A stretch of DNA of 43,985 nt from Fidelibacterota bacterium. GTDB lineage: Bacteria; Fidelibacterota; Marinisomatia; SCGC-AAA003-L08; GCA-2689995. This document shows positions 36,781-43,985 of the stretch, in pieces; position 1 is the stretch's first letter, and each line of letters begins with the position of its first letter. The position numbers and the translations under genes were made by a program. The stretch spans positions 5,361-49,345 of the forward strand of contig NZIV01000075.1 of NCBI GenBank assembly GCA_002689995.1, written 5' to 3'. The notes beneath the pieces were generated by a model. That model searched no databases and was not told where the DNA came from. It was given only the letters and a program-made list of their open reading frames with translations.

Positions 36781-37827
36781 TTAGTTTACTGACTTTCTTT
36801 TTTTAAATAAATAATGTGATACACCCCAATCATTTCCTCTATTGTAACCAAATAACTCTTCACATGACATAAAAAATATTCTCCATCTTTGAAACCATTT
36901 TGTGGAATTTTCCACACCATAAATTTTTTCAAACAATTCTTTTATATATTTTTTATTTTTATCCATATTTTTGAGCCAATATTTCGATGTTTTAGAGTAA
37001 TGCAATCCTGAAATACGCCACATTTCTTCTATAATTAAATCATCTTGGAAATGTAAAAATAAATTATGAGAAGGCATTTGTCCTCCACTAAAAAATTCTC
37101 TAGCCATCCAGTCTCCGGGACCCTCATTTAGGAATGGATATGTATTTATTTTATGAGAAAAAATATGAACAAATAGTTTTCCATTATCTAAAAGTAAATT
37201 ATTTATTTTATTAAGTAATTTTTGATAATTTCTCATGTGTTCAAACATTTCTATAGAAATTACTCTATCAAATTTTTCTTTTGTATTAAAATTATTTATA
37301 TCAACTGTTTCAACCACAACATTTGAAATATTATCATGTTTGCACTTATCATCGATAAATTGTTTTTGGTCTTTAGAATTACTTATTGCTAATATAGTAG
37401 AAGCAGGGAAATTTTTAGCAATATGAAGGGTTAATGAACCCCAACCACATCCTAATTCTAAAATTTTCATTCCATCATTAATCTGGGCTTTGTTTACAGT
37501 TTTTTGTAGCATTAAAATTTCAGATTCATCAATATTTTTTGTGTTTGAATCCCAATATCCAGAACTATATTTCATATTACTACCCAAAACTTTTTCGAAA
37601 AATTTAGGTGGTACTTCATAATGTTGTTCATTAGCTTTTTCGGGTACAATAGCAATTGGACTATTTTTTAATTTTTTAATCCAATCCATACTATTCTTAT
37701 CATCTAATTCACAATCGTGTGTATTTAATAAGTTTAATCTTTCTTTACATAATTTTCGTATGCCATATCTTATAAATTGATCTGGTAAGAGGCCTTTTTC
37801 AGCTAAATTTATTAAATTAAATATCAT
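36781..37827 (-). CDS. CFA-synthase-family SAM methyltransferase, coclaurine-N-methyltransferase-like branch
   Basis: This 348-aa protein has the N-terminal segment 'RYGIRKLCKERL' and 'HYEVPPKFFEKVLGSNMKYSSGYW' (69-92), then the SAM-binding motif 'ILELGCGWGSL' (122-132). The branch differs from true cyclopropane synthase but belongs to the same superfamily. Members occur with cfa in LitR-type clusters. The likely job is methyl transfer to an unsaturated acyl chain, though other acceptors are possible. It overlaps cfa by 1 bp and is 3 bp from the desaturase. Confidence 0.87.
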   Translation of the reverse strand: MIFNLINLAEKGLLPDQFIRYGIRKLCKERLNLLNTHDCELDDKNSMDWIKKLKNSPIAIVPEKANEQHYEVPPKFFEKVLGSNMKYSSGYWDSNTKNIDESEILMLQKTVNKAQINDGMKILELGCGWGSLTLHIAKNFPASTILAISNSKDQKQFIDDKCKHDNISNVVVETVDINNFNTKEKFDRVISIEMFEHMRNYQKLLNKINNLLLDNGKLFVHIFSHKINTYPFLNEGPGDWMAREFFSGGQMPSHNLFLHFQDDLIIEEMWRISGLHYSKTSKYWLKNMDKNKKYIKELFEKIYGVENSTKWFQRWRIFFMSCEELFGYNRGNDWGVSHYLFKKRKSVN

Positions 37828-39086
37828 TAATATTTCACCTCAACATTTTTTAATCCGCTCTTACTAAAAATGAATTGATAATCTCCAATATTTCTTTCAA
37901 GAAACCCAGCCTCACAATAAACGAGGTAGAATTCCCATAAATTTATAAATTCATCTGAAAATCCTAATTTTTTTATTTCATTTTTTTTCGTCAAAAAGTT
38001 TTTTCTCCAAATATTAAGAGTTTTAGCATAGTGATGTGTAATATCTTCTAAATGGGAAATTGATAAATCAGTATATTTTTTTATAATTTCAGTTATATGA
38101 TTAATAGATATTAGGCATGATCCAGGGAAAATATATTTTTGTATGAAGTCTACAGATTTTCTATACTGAATAAAATTTTGGTCATTATACGTGATGCCCT
38201 GCATAGCAAACTGACCATTTTCCGTTAATAAAGATGATATTTTTTTAAAATAAGTTGGGATATATTTATATCCAACAGCCTCAATCATCTCAATAGATAT
38301 AATTTTATTAAATTTACCATCAAGATCTCTATAATCTTTTTTTACTAAGTTAATTTTATTTGAAATATTTTCTTTTTTTATTATTGATTTAACATATTGA
38401 TACTGCGCATTTGAGATTGTCGTCGTGGTAATATTACAGCCATAATTTTTTGCAGCATGGATTGCAAAACTACCCCATCCGGTACCTATTTCAAGGATAT
38501 TATCATCTTTGGAAAGATTAATTTTTCTGCATAAACGATCTATTTTTTCATAAGAAGCATCTTCCATAGTTGAATTGCTATTAGTGAAAATTCCGCAGGA
38601 ATATGTCATAGTTTTATCAAGCCACAATTGGTAAAAATCATTACTTAAATCATAATGAGCAACGATATTTTTTTTACTACCTATTAAAGAGTTTTCTCTT
38701 TTTTTATGTATTAAGGAATTAAGGGGTTTTACAAAATTAGAAAATGAAGAGTCCATTGATTGCATTGTTTCTTTATTTCTAAAAATAATTTGAATTAATT
38801 TAACTATATCATCTGACTTCCAATATCCAAGAGTGTAAGCTTCTGAAGCTCCAATTAATCCGTTCGTTCCGATATATGAGTAAAATTTATCATTTAAGAT
38901 AGTTACATTTACTGATAATTTATCATTTGAGTTTCCAAATTCAAATTTTCTATCTTTCTCTTCCACGGTAATTTTACCATAAATCAAATTATTGAATTTT
39001 TTTAATATTTGTTTTCTAAAAAGATTTATTAATATTGAATTTTTATTTTCAGATTTTAATTTATCTACTAAGTAATTTATTTTCAT
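37827..39086 (-). CDS. cfa: Cyclopropane-fatty-acyl-phospholipid synthase-like methyltransferase
   Basis: This 419-aa protein matches the CFA synthase family: 'IVAHYDLSNDFYQLWLDKTMTYSC' region (141-164), SAM motif 'ILEIGTGWGSFAIH' (197-210) and 'SIEMIEAVGYKYIPTYF'. It adds a methylene or methyl group from SAM to cis double bonds of phospholipid acyl chains. A longer reading from 39161 would overlap DUF1365 by 70 bp. The ATG at 39086 leaves 5 bp after the DUF1365 stop, so I prefer it. It could be a true cyclopropane synthase or a UfaM-like methylase of the furan fatty acid route. Confidence 0.9.
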   Translation of the reverse strand: MKINYLVDKLKSENKNSILINLFRKQILKKFNNLIYGKITVEEKDRKFEFGNSNDKLSVNVTILNDKFYSYIGTNGLIGASEAYTLGYWKSDDIVKLIQIIFRNKETMQSMDSSFSNFVKPLNSLIHKKRENSLIGSKKNIVAHYDLSNDFYQLWLDKTMTYSCGIFTNSNSTMEDASYEKIDRLCRKINLSKDDNILEIGTGWGSFAIHAAKNYGCNITTTTISNAQYQYVKSIIKKENISNKINLVKKDYRDLDGKFNKIISIEMIEAVGYKYIPTYFKKISSLLTENGQFAMQGITYNDQNFIQYRKSVDFIQKYIFPGSCLISINHITEIIKKYTDLSISHLEDITHHYAKTLNIWRKNFLTKKNEIKKLGFSDEFINLWEFYLVYCEAGFLERNIGDYQFIFSKSGLKNVEVKY

Positions 39087-39091
39087 TTGAA

Positions 39092-39853
39092 TTATACTTT
39101 GATTTTTTTTGGATGTGTATGAAAAGTAGCTCCTTTTATCCACAATATAATTGCTTGCCAATGAATTCTTAGAAAGATTTTTATTGTGATAAAAGGAAAC
39201 TTAATAATTTGGAATAACAAATTTTTTAAATTTAAAGTTTTTCTTTCTAAATTTAATGAAGCATCAAAAACTTTTATATTTTCCTTATAATTTTTCATAT
39301 TAACAGCAATTTTTCTATTCGGTATAGTAAATACCCAGTCATAAATATGGTTCATATCCCAGAAAGGACTTACATGAAATTTTTTATTCATTACTGATTT
39401 TAAATTGTTATTTGAATCAAAATCAGAAATGAAGTATGTATATCTTTCATTCCAAGGTGTATTGGTCACTTCAGCCATTACTGATTCAACTCTTTTATCT
39501 TCTTTATCAAAGCAATAATAAAAGCTAACAGGATTAAAGCAATAACCAAAATATCTTAAATGAGTTAATAATCTTATGGGACCTTTGGCAATATATTGAT
39601 ATTTATTTTGAAGAGTTTTTCTGACAGCTTTATCTAAGCATTCTAATTTATTTCCATGATAATCTTTTCTATAAAAAGATATAATAGAAGGTTTATTAAT
39701 TCTGAAAAAAATAGATTTCCCTTCAGATAATCGTTTAATATTAGAAATATCAAAATACATCATAAAAATAGGATATTTAAAAAAATGTTCGAAAGGAGTA
39801 AATCTTCTGTGTCTTATATAGCCTTCATATATATAATTTTCTGTAGAAATCAT
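39092..39853 (-). CDS. DUF1365 protein
   Basis: This 253-aa protein has the DUF1365 pattern: 'IYEGYIRHRRFTPFEHFFKYPIFMMYFDI' at the start, 'LLTHLRYFGYCFNPVSFYYCF' and 'AEVTNTPWNERYTYF'. The family is nearly always next to cfa and an amine-oxidase-like flavoprotein. Its reaction is not certain. The end (about 215-245) is a hydrophobic or amphipathic stretch that may bind the membrane. It overlaps the flavoprotein gene by one base (TAATG). Confidence 0.93.
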   Translation of the reverse strand: MISTENYIYEGYIRHRRFTPFEHFFKYPIFMMYFDISNIKRLSEGKSIFFRINKPSIISFYRKDYHGNKLECLDKAVRKTLQNKYQYIAKGPIRLLTHLRYFGYCFNPVSFYYCFDKEDKRVESVMAEVTNTPWNERYTYFISDFDSNNNLKSVMNKKFHVSPFWDMNHIYDWVFTIPNRKIAVNMKNYKENIKVFDASLNLERKTLNLKNLLFQIIKFPFITIKIFLRIHWQAIILWIKGATFHTHPKKIKV

Positions 39854-41097
39854 TAAAATTTTATTCCAAAATCTTTGCAGACTTCTAATGCACTGACTAC
39901 ACCATCTTCATGAAATCCATTTCCCCAGTATGCTCCACAATAATATGTATTATTTTTTCCATTTATTTCATTTTTTCTAGTTTGTGCTTTTGAGGACTCA
40001 ATGTTAAGAAGTGGGTGTTCATACTTTAATTTTTTTAGAATTGATTTATCATTTACCAGTTCACTATTATTTAAGGTCACACAGTAGGTTGATTTAGATT
40101 TTAAATTCTGTAAAATATTCATGTTGTAAGTCATCGCCATAGGTGAGTTAGAATCTTGGTCAAGATTGTAATTCCAGCTTGACCAGGCTGTTCTTCTAGT
40201 TGGTAAGACAGAAGTATCAGTATGCAAAACTGCTGAGTTATCCTGATATGGTATACTACTCAGAATTTCGGCTTCTAAAGCACTTGGATCTTCTAATAAT
40301 TCTAACGCCTGATTACTATGAGATGCAATTATCACTTTATCATATAATTCAGGGTCTTGATTTAAAGTTTTAATCTCAACCTGATTGTTTAATCTTCTTA
40401 TGTTTGTTACCATAGAATTTAGAAGAATATTAGACTCAAATTGATTAATCATCTTTTTTACATATTGGTTGGATCCACCCTTAATAACATACCATTGGCT
40501 TCGATTTAAAATTTTTAATAAACTATGATTTTTAAAAAAATTTATAAAAAAGACTGCAGACATATCTTTTACGAATTCTGATTTTGTCGACCATATTGAT
40601 GCTCCCATTGGATAGATATAGTCTTCTTTAAAACTTAGGGAAAAATTTTTTGAATTCAGGTAATTTTCTAAACTAATATTCGAATCAAGATTTTTTAGAT
40701 CTTTTTGAGAAACTTTGTTGAATTTTATTATATCTGATAACATTTTCCAAAATGTTATCCTAAAAAGATTGGATTTCTGAGCAAAGATAGAATTAAATGA
40801 ATTCCCGGCATATTCTAAGTTTTTTTTAGTTGATTTTACGCTGAAGCCCATGGAGGTTTTTTCTACTTCTACATCAAGAGCTTTCAATAATTTAATAAAA
40901 TTAGGATAAGTATCCTCATTAAAAACTATAAAACCAGAATCTATATTATATATTTTATTATCTTCTTTAATAGAATGTGTATGAGTATGTCCACCAATAT
41001 AATTATTTTTTTCGTAAACATATACATCATGCTCTTTATTTAAAAAATATGCAGATGTTAATCCTGAAATACCTGAACCTATTATTGCGATTTTCAT
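39853..41097 (-). CDS. FAD-dependent amine-oxidase-like oxidoreductase
   Basis: This 414-aa protein has the dinucleotide motif 'IAIIGSGISGLTSAYFL' (G7-x-G9-x2-G12) and 'YEKNNYIGGHTH', matching the NAD(P)/FAD-binding proteins that accompany DUF1365 and cfa. C-terminal 'CGAYWGNGFHEDGVVSALEV' closes the FAD site. It probably oxidises or reduces an acyl chain at the membrane. In the furan fatty acid pathway, related genes supply desaturation or oxidation steps. It lies 10 bp after the lipocalin gene. Confidence 0.9.
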   Translation of the reverse strand: MKIAIIGSGISGLTSAYFLNKEHDVYVYEKNNYIGGHTHTHSIKEDNKIYNIDSGFIVFNEDTYPNFIKLLKALDVEVEKTSMGFSVKSTKKNLEYAGNSFNSIFAQKSNLFRITFWKMLSDIIKFNKVSQKDLKNLDSNISLENYLNSKNFSLSFKEDYIYPMGASIWSTKSEFVKDMSAVFFINFFKNHSLLKILNRSQWYVIKGGSNQYVKKMINQFESNILLNSMVTNIRRLNNQVEIKTLNQDPELYDKVIIASHSNQALELLEDPSALEAEILSSIPYQDNSAVLHTDTSVLPTRRTAWSSWNYNLDQDSNSPMAMTYNMNILQNLKSKSTYCVTLNNSELVNDKSILKKLKYEHPLLNIESSKAQTRKNEINGKNNTYYCGAYWGNGFHEDGVVSALEVCKDFGIKF

Positions 41098-41107
41098 GAT
41101 TTAATAA

Positions 41108-41635
41108 TTACCATATTTGAGGAACTCTTATTATTTTTTCAATATCAAAATCTAAATTTTTTAATTTATTCATCATATCAGAATATACTGAATCTCTAAC
41201 TTTTGGTTCTCTTGACATAATCCATAAATAATTTTTATTCGGTACAGTTACAATGGTTGTTGAATAGTCTTTAGATAAATCAATAATTAAATATTTTGAT
41301 TTAAATAGCCCCCCAAAAAATTGCATTTCCCATTCAGAATTATTCTTTTCATTTAATATAATAGCTTTACTTTTATATGTTTTTACCGGATTTAGAACAC
41401 TTTTTTTACGAAAACTAAACGTAGTTTCTATCTCATTATTTTCATTTAATGAATAATTCTCAATTGCGTTAACTATATTCTTTTCTAAAATTGTTGGTAT
41501 ACATGCAATGACGTACCAATTCCCCATAAATTTATTTAAATTAACATTACTTATTGTTTCTAGTTCTAATTTAGAACTGTTGTTAAAACACGATAAAAAT
41601 AAAATATAAATTACTAGATAAGATTTTTTTAACAT
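41108..41635 (-). CDS. blc: Blc-type lipocalin lipoprotein
   Basis: This 175-aa protein has a lipoprotein signal ending 'LFLSC' (Cys16) and the lipocalin motif 'KFMGNWYVIACIP' (G38-x-W40-Y41). 'YLWIMSREPKVRDSVYSDM' is the second conserved lipocalin strand and helix. It would bind fatty acids or lysophospholipids at the outer membrane. A longer frame from 41671 would overlap the preceding gene by 35 bp. The ATG at 41635, in the arrangement TAATATG, places the signal peptide correctly. Confidence 0.92.
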   Translation of the reverse strand: MLKKSYLVIYILFLSCFNNSSKLELETISNVNLNKFMGNWYVIACIPTILEKNIVNAIENYSLNENNEIETTFSFRKKSVLNPVKTYKSKAIILNEKNNSEWEMQFFGGLFKSKYLIIDLSKDYSTTIVTVPNKNYLWIMSREPKVRDSVYSDMMNKLKNLDFDIEKIIRVPQIW

Positions 41636-41636
41636 A

Positions 41637-42311
41637 TTAAAGTTTTTCCTCAGCGTGAGTAAAAACATCACGGAATAGGGTAATCATACTATTTTTGTTT
41701 AATAAATCTATAATAAATGGAGGTAAATAGCCTTCGGGGTCTAAGTACAATATATATTGTACTAAATTATTGTATTCATCTATTGGCCTGTATTTCCAAA
41801 TTCCCGCTCCTCTGTTGATACAAATGTTGTCTTTATTTAACCTGTCTTGAAAATTTGTTTTTTCAGGTGGAAGAATTTTCCAATTAATTAATATTTTATT
41901 AATAAGTGGGTCAAAAGTACCTAAGTTTATTTGAAAAAAATACTCTCTATTATCAAAAAATGGTATGTCAACCTCTAATATTTGATGTGCTATTTTCAAA
42001 TTTTCAGTTTTTGTTAAAATCTGAGTTTTCATTGTACCTGCATTTGTAAGAAAATTTTCATAATTTGAAATGTCAAAAATAATGTTCGTAATTTTTTCTA
42101 ATGATATGTTTGTAACTTTTTCGACTTTAAGCGCATTGATTGTATTGTTACCCACGTATTTTATACTAACCGATATTGAGTCATCAGTTAAGTTTATCAA
42201 TTCCCAGTTCTGATCTGAATTTAGGTTTCTAAGAATAGAATTATCATTATTAATGCTATATGAAAAACAAATAAATAATAATATGTTTAAAATATATTTA
42301 TTTAATTGCAT
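41637..42311 (-). CDS. Exported START/SRPBCC-like lipid-binding protein
   Basis: This 224-aa protein has a signal peptide (about 1-20) and a START-like domain: 'KVEKVTNISLEKITNIIFDISNYENFL', 'DNREYFFQINLG', and C-terminal 'YLDPEGYLPPFIIDLLNKNSM', typical of StAR-related lipid-binding folds. It may carry a lipid between membranes, working with the lipocalin. The exact ligand is unknown. It overlaps the gene before it by 14 bp. Confidence 0.8.
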   Translation of the reverse strand: MQLNKYILNILLFICFSYSINNDNSILRNLNSDQNWELINLTDDSISVSIKYVGNNTINALKVEKVTNISLEKITNIIFDISNYENFLTNAGTMKTQILTKTENLKIAHQILEVDIPFFDNREYFFQINLGTFDPLINKILINWKILPPEKTNFQDRLNKDNICINRGAGIWKYRPIDEYNNLVQYILYLDPEGYLPPFIIDLLNKNSMITLFRDVFTHAEEKL

Positions 42312-42543
42312 TTGTTGATTTCTGTTCTAAATCAGTTGATATTAAATAAAGTCCATAAATAATGATAATAACTAAACTTATTATGCTATTAGCTCCAAAA
42401 ATAAATAAATATTTAATAAATAGGAAGGTGAATGATAAAGTTGTAAAGATAATTTTATCAGTAGCATTGATGATATTTTTATGCATATTTAAAAAATAAA
42501 AGACCCATGACACTGTTAGAAAAAATAATAAAATAAAGTTCAT
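42298..42543 (-). CDS. Small three-helix membrane protein, unknown function
   Basis: This 81-aa protein is mostly hydrophobic, with helices at about 3-19, 28-48 and 50-68. I do not recognise a family. It starts 1 bp after the DUF2878 stop and overlaps the START-like gene by 14 bp, so it is very probably a real gene of the operon. Small membrane proteins of this sort occur in the related clusters. Confidence 0.65.
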   Translation of the reverse strand: MNFILLFFLTVSWVFYFLNMHKNIINATDKIIFTTLSFTFLFIKYLFIFGANSIISLVIIIIYGLYLISTDLEQKSTNAIK

Positions 42544-42544
42544 A

Positions 42545-43054
42545 TTAAAATCTCACATATTTTTTATTAAAATAAAAGATTATTGGCATAATTATAGCCC
42601 ATGAGAAACCAATGATGACGAAGACAAAAAATGACTTTTCAAAATTTAATGCACCGAATTCTAGTCCCGCTATGTAAGAAAGAGGCCCAAAAATTAGTCC
42701 TGAAAAAAACATAATTATGTAATTGTTGTTAAGCCAGTAAAGAGAATGGTTTATAGTCGATGCAAAGCCAAGCCACATATATATAATCCAAAGGGGTGCT
42801 ATTAAATTACTGATGGGGTATTCATATTCAACTATATTTAAATTTAAAAATATAGTATCTACCAAAACTCCAAATAAGCCAACTCCTAGAATTAAGTGAA
42901 TTTCTTTATTATTTTTTTTAAAAAATAAAAAATGAATTAGCAAAAATACAGACATCAATATAGGCCCCAAATATTGTAAATCATTGACAACACCGAGAAC
43001 ACAGGCCCACCAACAACTTTGGAATCCTATAATATTAAATAGTTTACTTTTCAT
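42545..43054 (-). CDS. DUF2878 membrane protein
   Basis: This 169-aa protein has about five to six membrane helices. The start 'NIIGFQSCWWACVLGV' and 'YPISNLIAPLWIIYMWLGFA' are typical of DUF2878. Members are found in LitR-type lipid clusters with DUF1365 and cfa, but the function is unknown. It is the first gene of the operon, facing a 317-bp spacer shared with the divergent DUF4397 gene. Confidence 0.88.
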   Translation of the reverse strand: MKSKLFNIIGFQSCWWACVLGVVNDLQYLGPILMSVFLLIHFLFFKKNNKEIHLILGVGLFGVLVDTIFLNLNIVEYEYPISNLIAPLWIIYMWLGFASTINHSLYWLNNNYIIMFFSGLIFGPLSYIAGLEFGALNFEKSFFVFVIIGFSWAIIMPIIFYFNKKYVRF

Positions 43055-43371
43055 AACGTATTAACTTAAGAATGAAATATGATTTAAACAAAATAAAAAG
43101 AGCGAAATAGGCTTTTTGATTTTAAAATATATACATAAGTAGTTTTAATAATGGCTAAATATGTTTTTTTAAAAAATAGTTTTTTAAGAATATTTAGAAT
43201 TAGTAAGGTGTTTTTACATTACTTAAAATGCTTTTTTATGTATCAATATAAAAAAATACGCTCATTTCGCTCTTTTTTTCTTGCACAATATAATTTCATG
43301 TATTTAAGTTTGATTGTTGAGCATATTTTATTAAACGCTCATTTCGTTCAATTATTAAAAATAAGGAAAAT
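43055..43371. promoter_or_regulatory. 317-bp divergent control region with three 13-bp repeat elements
   Basis: This spacer must hold the promoters of the long minus-strand operon and of the DUF4397 gene. It contains GCTCATTTCG(C/T)TC-like elements at 43260-43272 (plus), 43337-43349 (plus, 12 of 13 identical) and 43100-43112 (minus, 11 of 13 match). The first and third belong to a perfect 14-bp inverted repeat: 43095-43108 versus 43264-43277. A lone TATACA lies at 43130-43135. No complete sigma-70 box is clear. Confidence 0.6.
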
Positions 43372-43985
43372 ATGAAAAATATTATTATTACAACAATTAC
43401 ACTCGCTACGGTAATTTTTTCTTCAACACATGTTCAGGTTATACACAATAGTGCATCACCAACAGTAGACGTATATGTTGATGGAGCATTAGCTGTAGAA
43501 GATTTCATGTATCGTACAGCAACACCTGTATTGGAGCTGGGTACTACATTTACTGTAGGTATTGCTCCTGCTGATGGTGAAGTAATTGCAGAGTTTCCAT
43601 TTGAATTAATGGATGGTGGTGAATATGTAGTAGTTGCTACAGGTTTATTGGGAGATGATGTAACACCATTTAATTTAGCTGCAACAGCAACAACATTTGG
43701 TGCAGATGCAGGTAATGTTGGATTGGAAGTATATCATGGTTCAACCGATGCACCTGCTGTTGATGTATTAGCTGATGGCGGTGTATTATTATCAAATCTA
43801 TCATATGGTGAGTTTTCAGGTTATACTCAAGTTCCTGCTGCAGATTATGTAATTGGTGTTGCACCAACAGGTGGCGAATCAATTGCTGACTTTAGTGCAC
43901 CATTAAGTGGCTTAGGTGGTGGAAGTGCTGTTGTATTTGCATCTGGATTTTTATCTGGAGATGATCCTGCTTTCGGATTGTTTGC
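43372..43985 (+). CDS. Exported DUF4397 repeat protein (partial at right edge)
   Basis: The frame is open from ATG 43372 to the end of the window (204 codons, no stop). A signal peptide (about 1-21) is followed by 'VQVIHNSASPTVDVYVDGAL', and a second copy begins 'LEVYHGSTDAPAVDVLADGG'. These are tandem DUF4397 beta-sandwich domains, found in secreted and surface proteins. Each domain carries a 'GVAP(T/A)(G/D)GE'-like loop. Its G+C content is visibly higher than that of its neighbours. AAGGA precedes the ATG. The function is unknown, and the missing end may carry more repeats or an anchor. Confidence 0.88.
   Translation, partial: MKNIIITTITLATVIFSSTHVQVIHNSASPTVDVYVDGALAVEDFMYRTATPVLELGTTFTVGIAPADGEVIAEFPFELMDGGEYVVVATGLLGDDVTPFNLAATATTFGADAGNVGLEVYHGSTDAPAVDVLADGGVLLSNLSYGEFSGYTQVPAADYVIGVAPTGGESIADFSAPLSGLGGGSAVVFASGFLSGDDPAFGLF

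Noticed and set aside
37827-39161. Longer cfa reading from ATG 39161
   Set aside because: It would overlap DUF1365 by 70 bp, and the added residues do not resemble the family. ATG 39086 fits the tight spacing of the operon.
29275-43054. Photolyase or cryptochrome gene in the light-response cluster
   Set aside because: I looked because such clusters often have one. No frame in the operon shows photolyase motifs.
43129-43153. LitR-type palindromic box (TNTACA-N12-TGTANA)
   Set aside because: Only one half, TATACA at 43130-43135, is present. The sequence 12 bp on does not complete the palindrome on either strand.
43151-43375. 74-codon plus-strand ORF rich in Phe, Leu and Lys
   Set aside because: It has no ribosome site, low-complexity composition, covers the repeat elements and overlaps the DUF4397 start. 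I regard it as chance in AT-rich DNA.
1-43985. CRISPR arrays, tRNA, rRNA or insertion sequences
   Set aside because: No regularly spaced repeat, cloverleaf-like conserved arm set, rRNA motif or transposase was seen. A covariance-model search would be needed to exclude small RNAs fully.

Overview
The window is an AT-rich chromosome segment that is gene-dense and has few spacers. It looks like a marine member of the Fibrobacterota-Chlorobiota-Bacteroidota (FCB) group, most likely Candidatus Marinimicrobia (SAR406). That assignment is an inference from several traits seen together: secreted proteins ending in paired dockerin-like repeats or in a type-IX-style 'YPNPFN' tail, GCTDYDAYNYNPNAT-type cysteine motifs, a TonB receptor paired with a DUF4249-like lipoprotein, Na+-NQR, and extreme A+T content. 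I saw no rRNA or tRNA gene, CRISPR array, IS element or phage gene.

Left part (1-9330) is respiratory and sodium-based. The 3' end of nuoN (complex I) is followed, with almost no spacing, by a hotdog thioesterase, nqrABCDEF and the flavin transferase apbE. The NQR maturation factor nqrM lies on the opposite strand, overlapping the end of apbE. An NhaD-like Na+/H+ antiporter follows. Together these can pump Na+, load FMN and iron into the pump, and exchange Na+ for H+.

Centre (9374-29251) is mixed. It holds an MFS exporter, two large secreted metallopeptidases (M14 and M6) with C-terminal dockerin-like repeats, a type-IX-tail protein with an internal repeat, and a flagellin with a near-consensus sigma-28 promoter and its own terminator. 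It also holds a small excisionase-like HTH protein, a CopA-type Cu+ ATPase, RNase HI, a 1006-aa protein joining two receiver domains to a PEP-synthase-type ATP-grasp domain, acetyl-CoA synthetase broken by one in-frame TGA, a tandem FKBP lipoprotein, and a membrane-anchored protein of unknown function.

Right part (29275-43054) is the most interesting. Fifteen minus-strand genes are packed end to end as one probable operon of about 13.8 kb. It includes a B12-dependent CarH/LitR-type photoreceptor repressor, two cyclopropane-synthase-like methyltransferases, a fatty acid desaturase, a DUF1295 membrane protein, a DUF1365 protein, an FAD amine-oxidase-like protein, a Blc-type lipocalin, a START-like protein, a DUF2878 protein and an SDR. 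This matches the light-inducible lipid-modification clusters known from LitR-regulated bacteria, but no photolyase is in the operon. The operon continues into a TonB-dependent receptor, a DUF4249-like lipoprotein and a DUF2452 protein. A 317-bp spacer carrying three copies of a 13-bp element separates it from a divergent DUF4397 surface protein that runs off the right edge.
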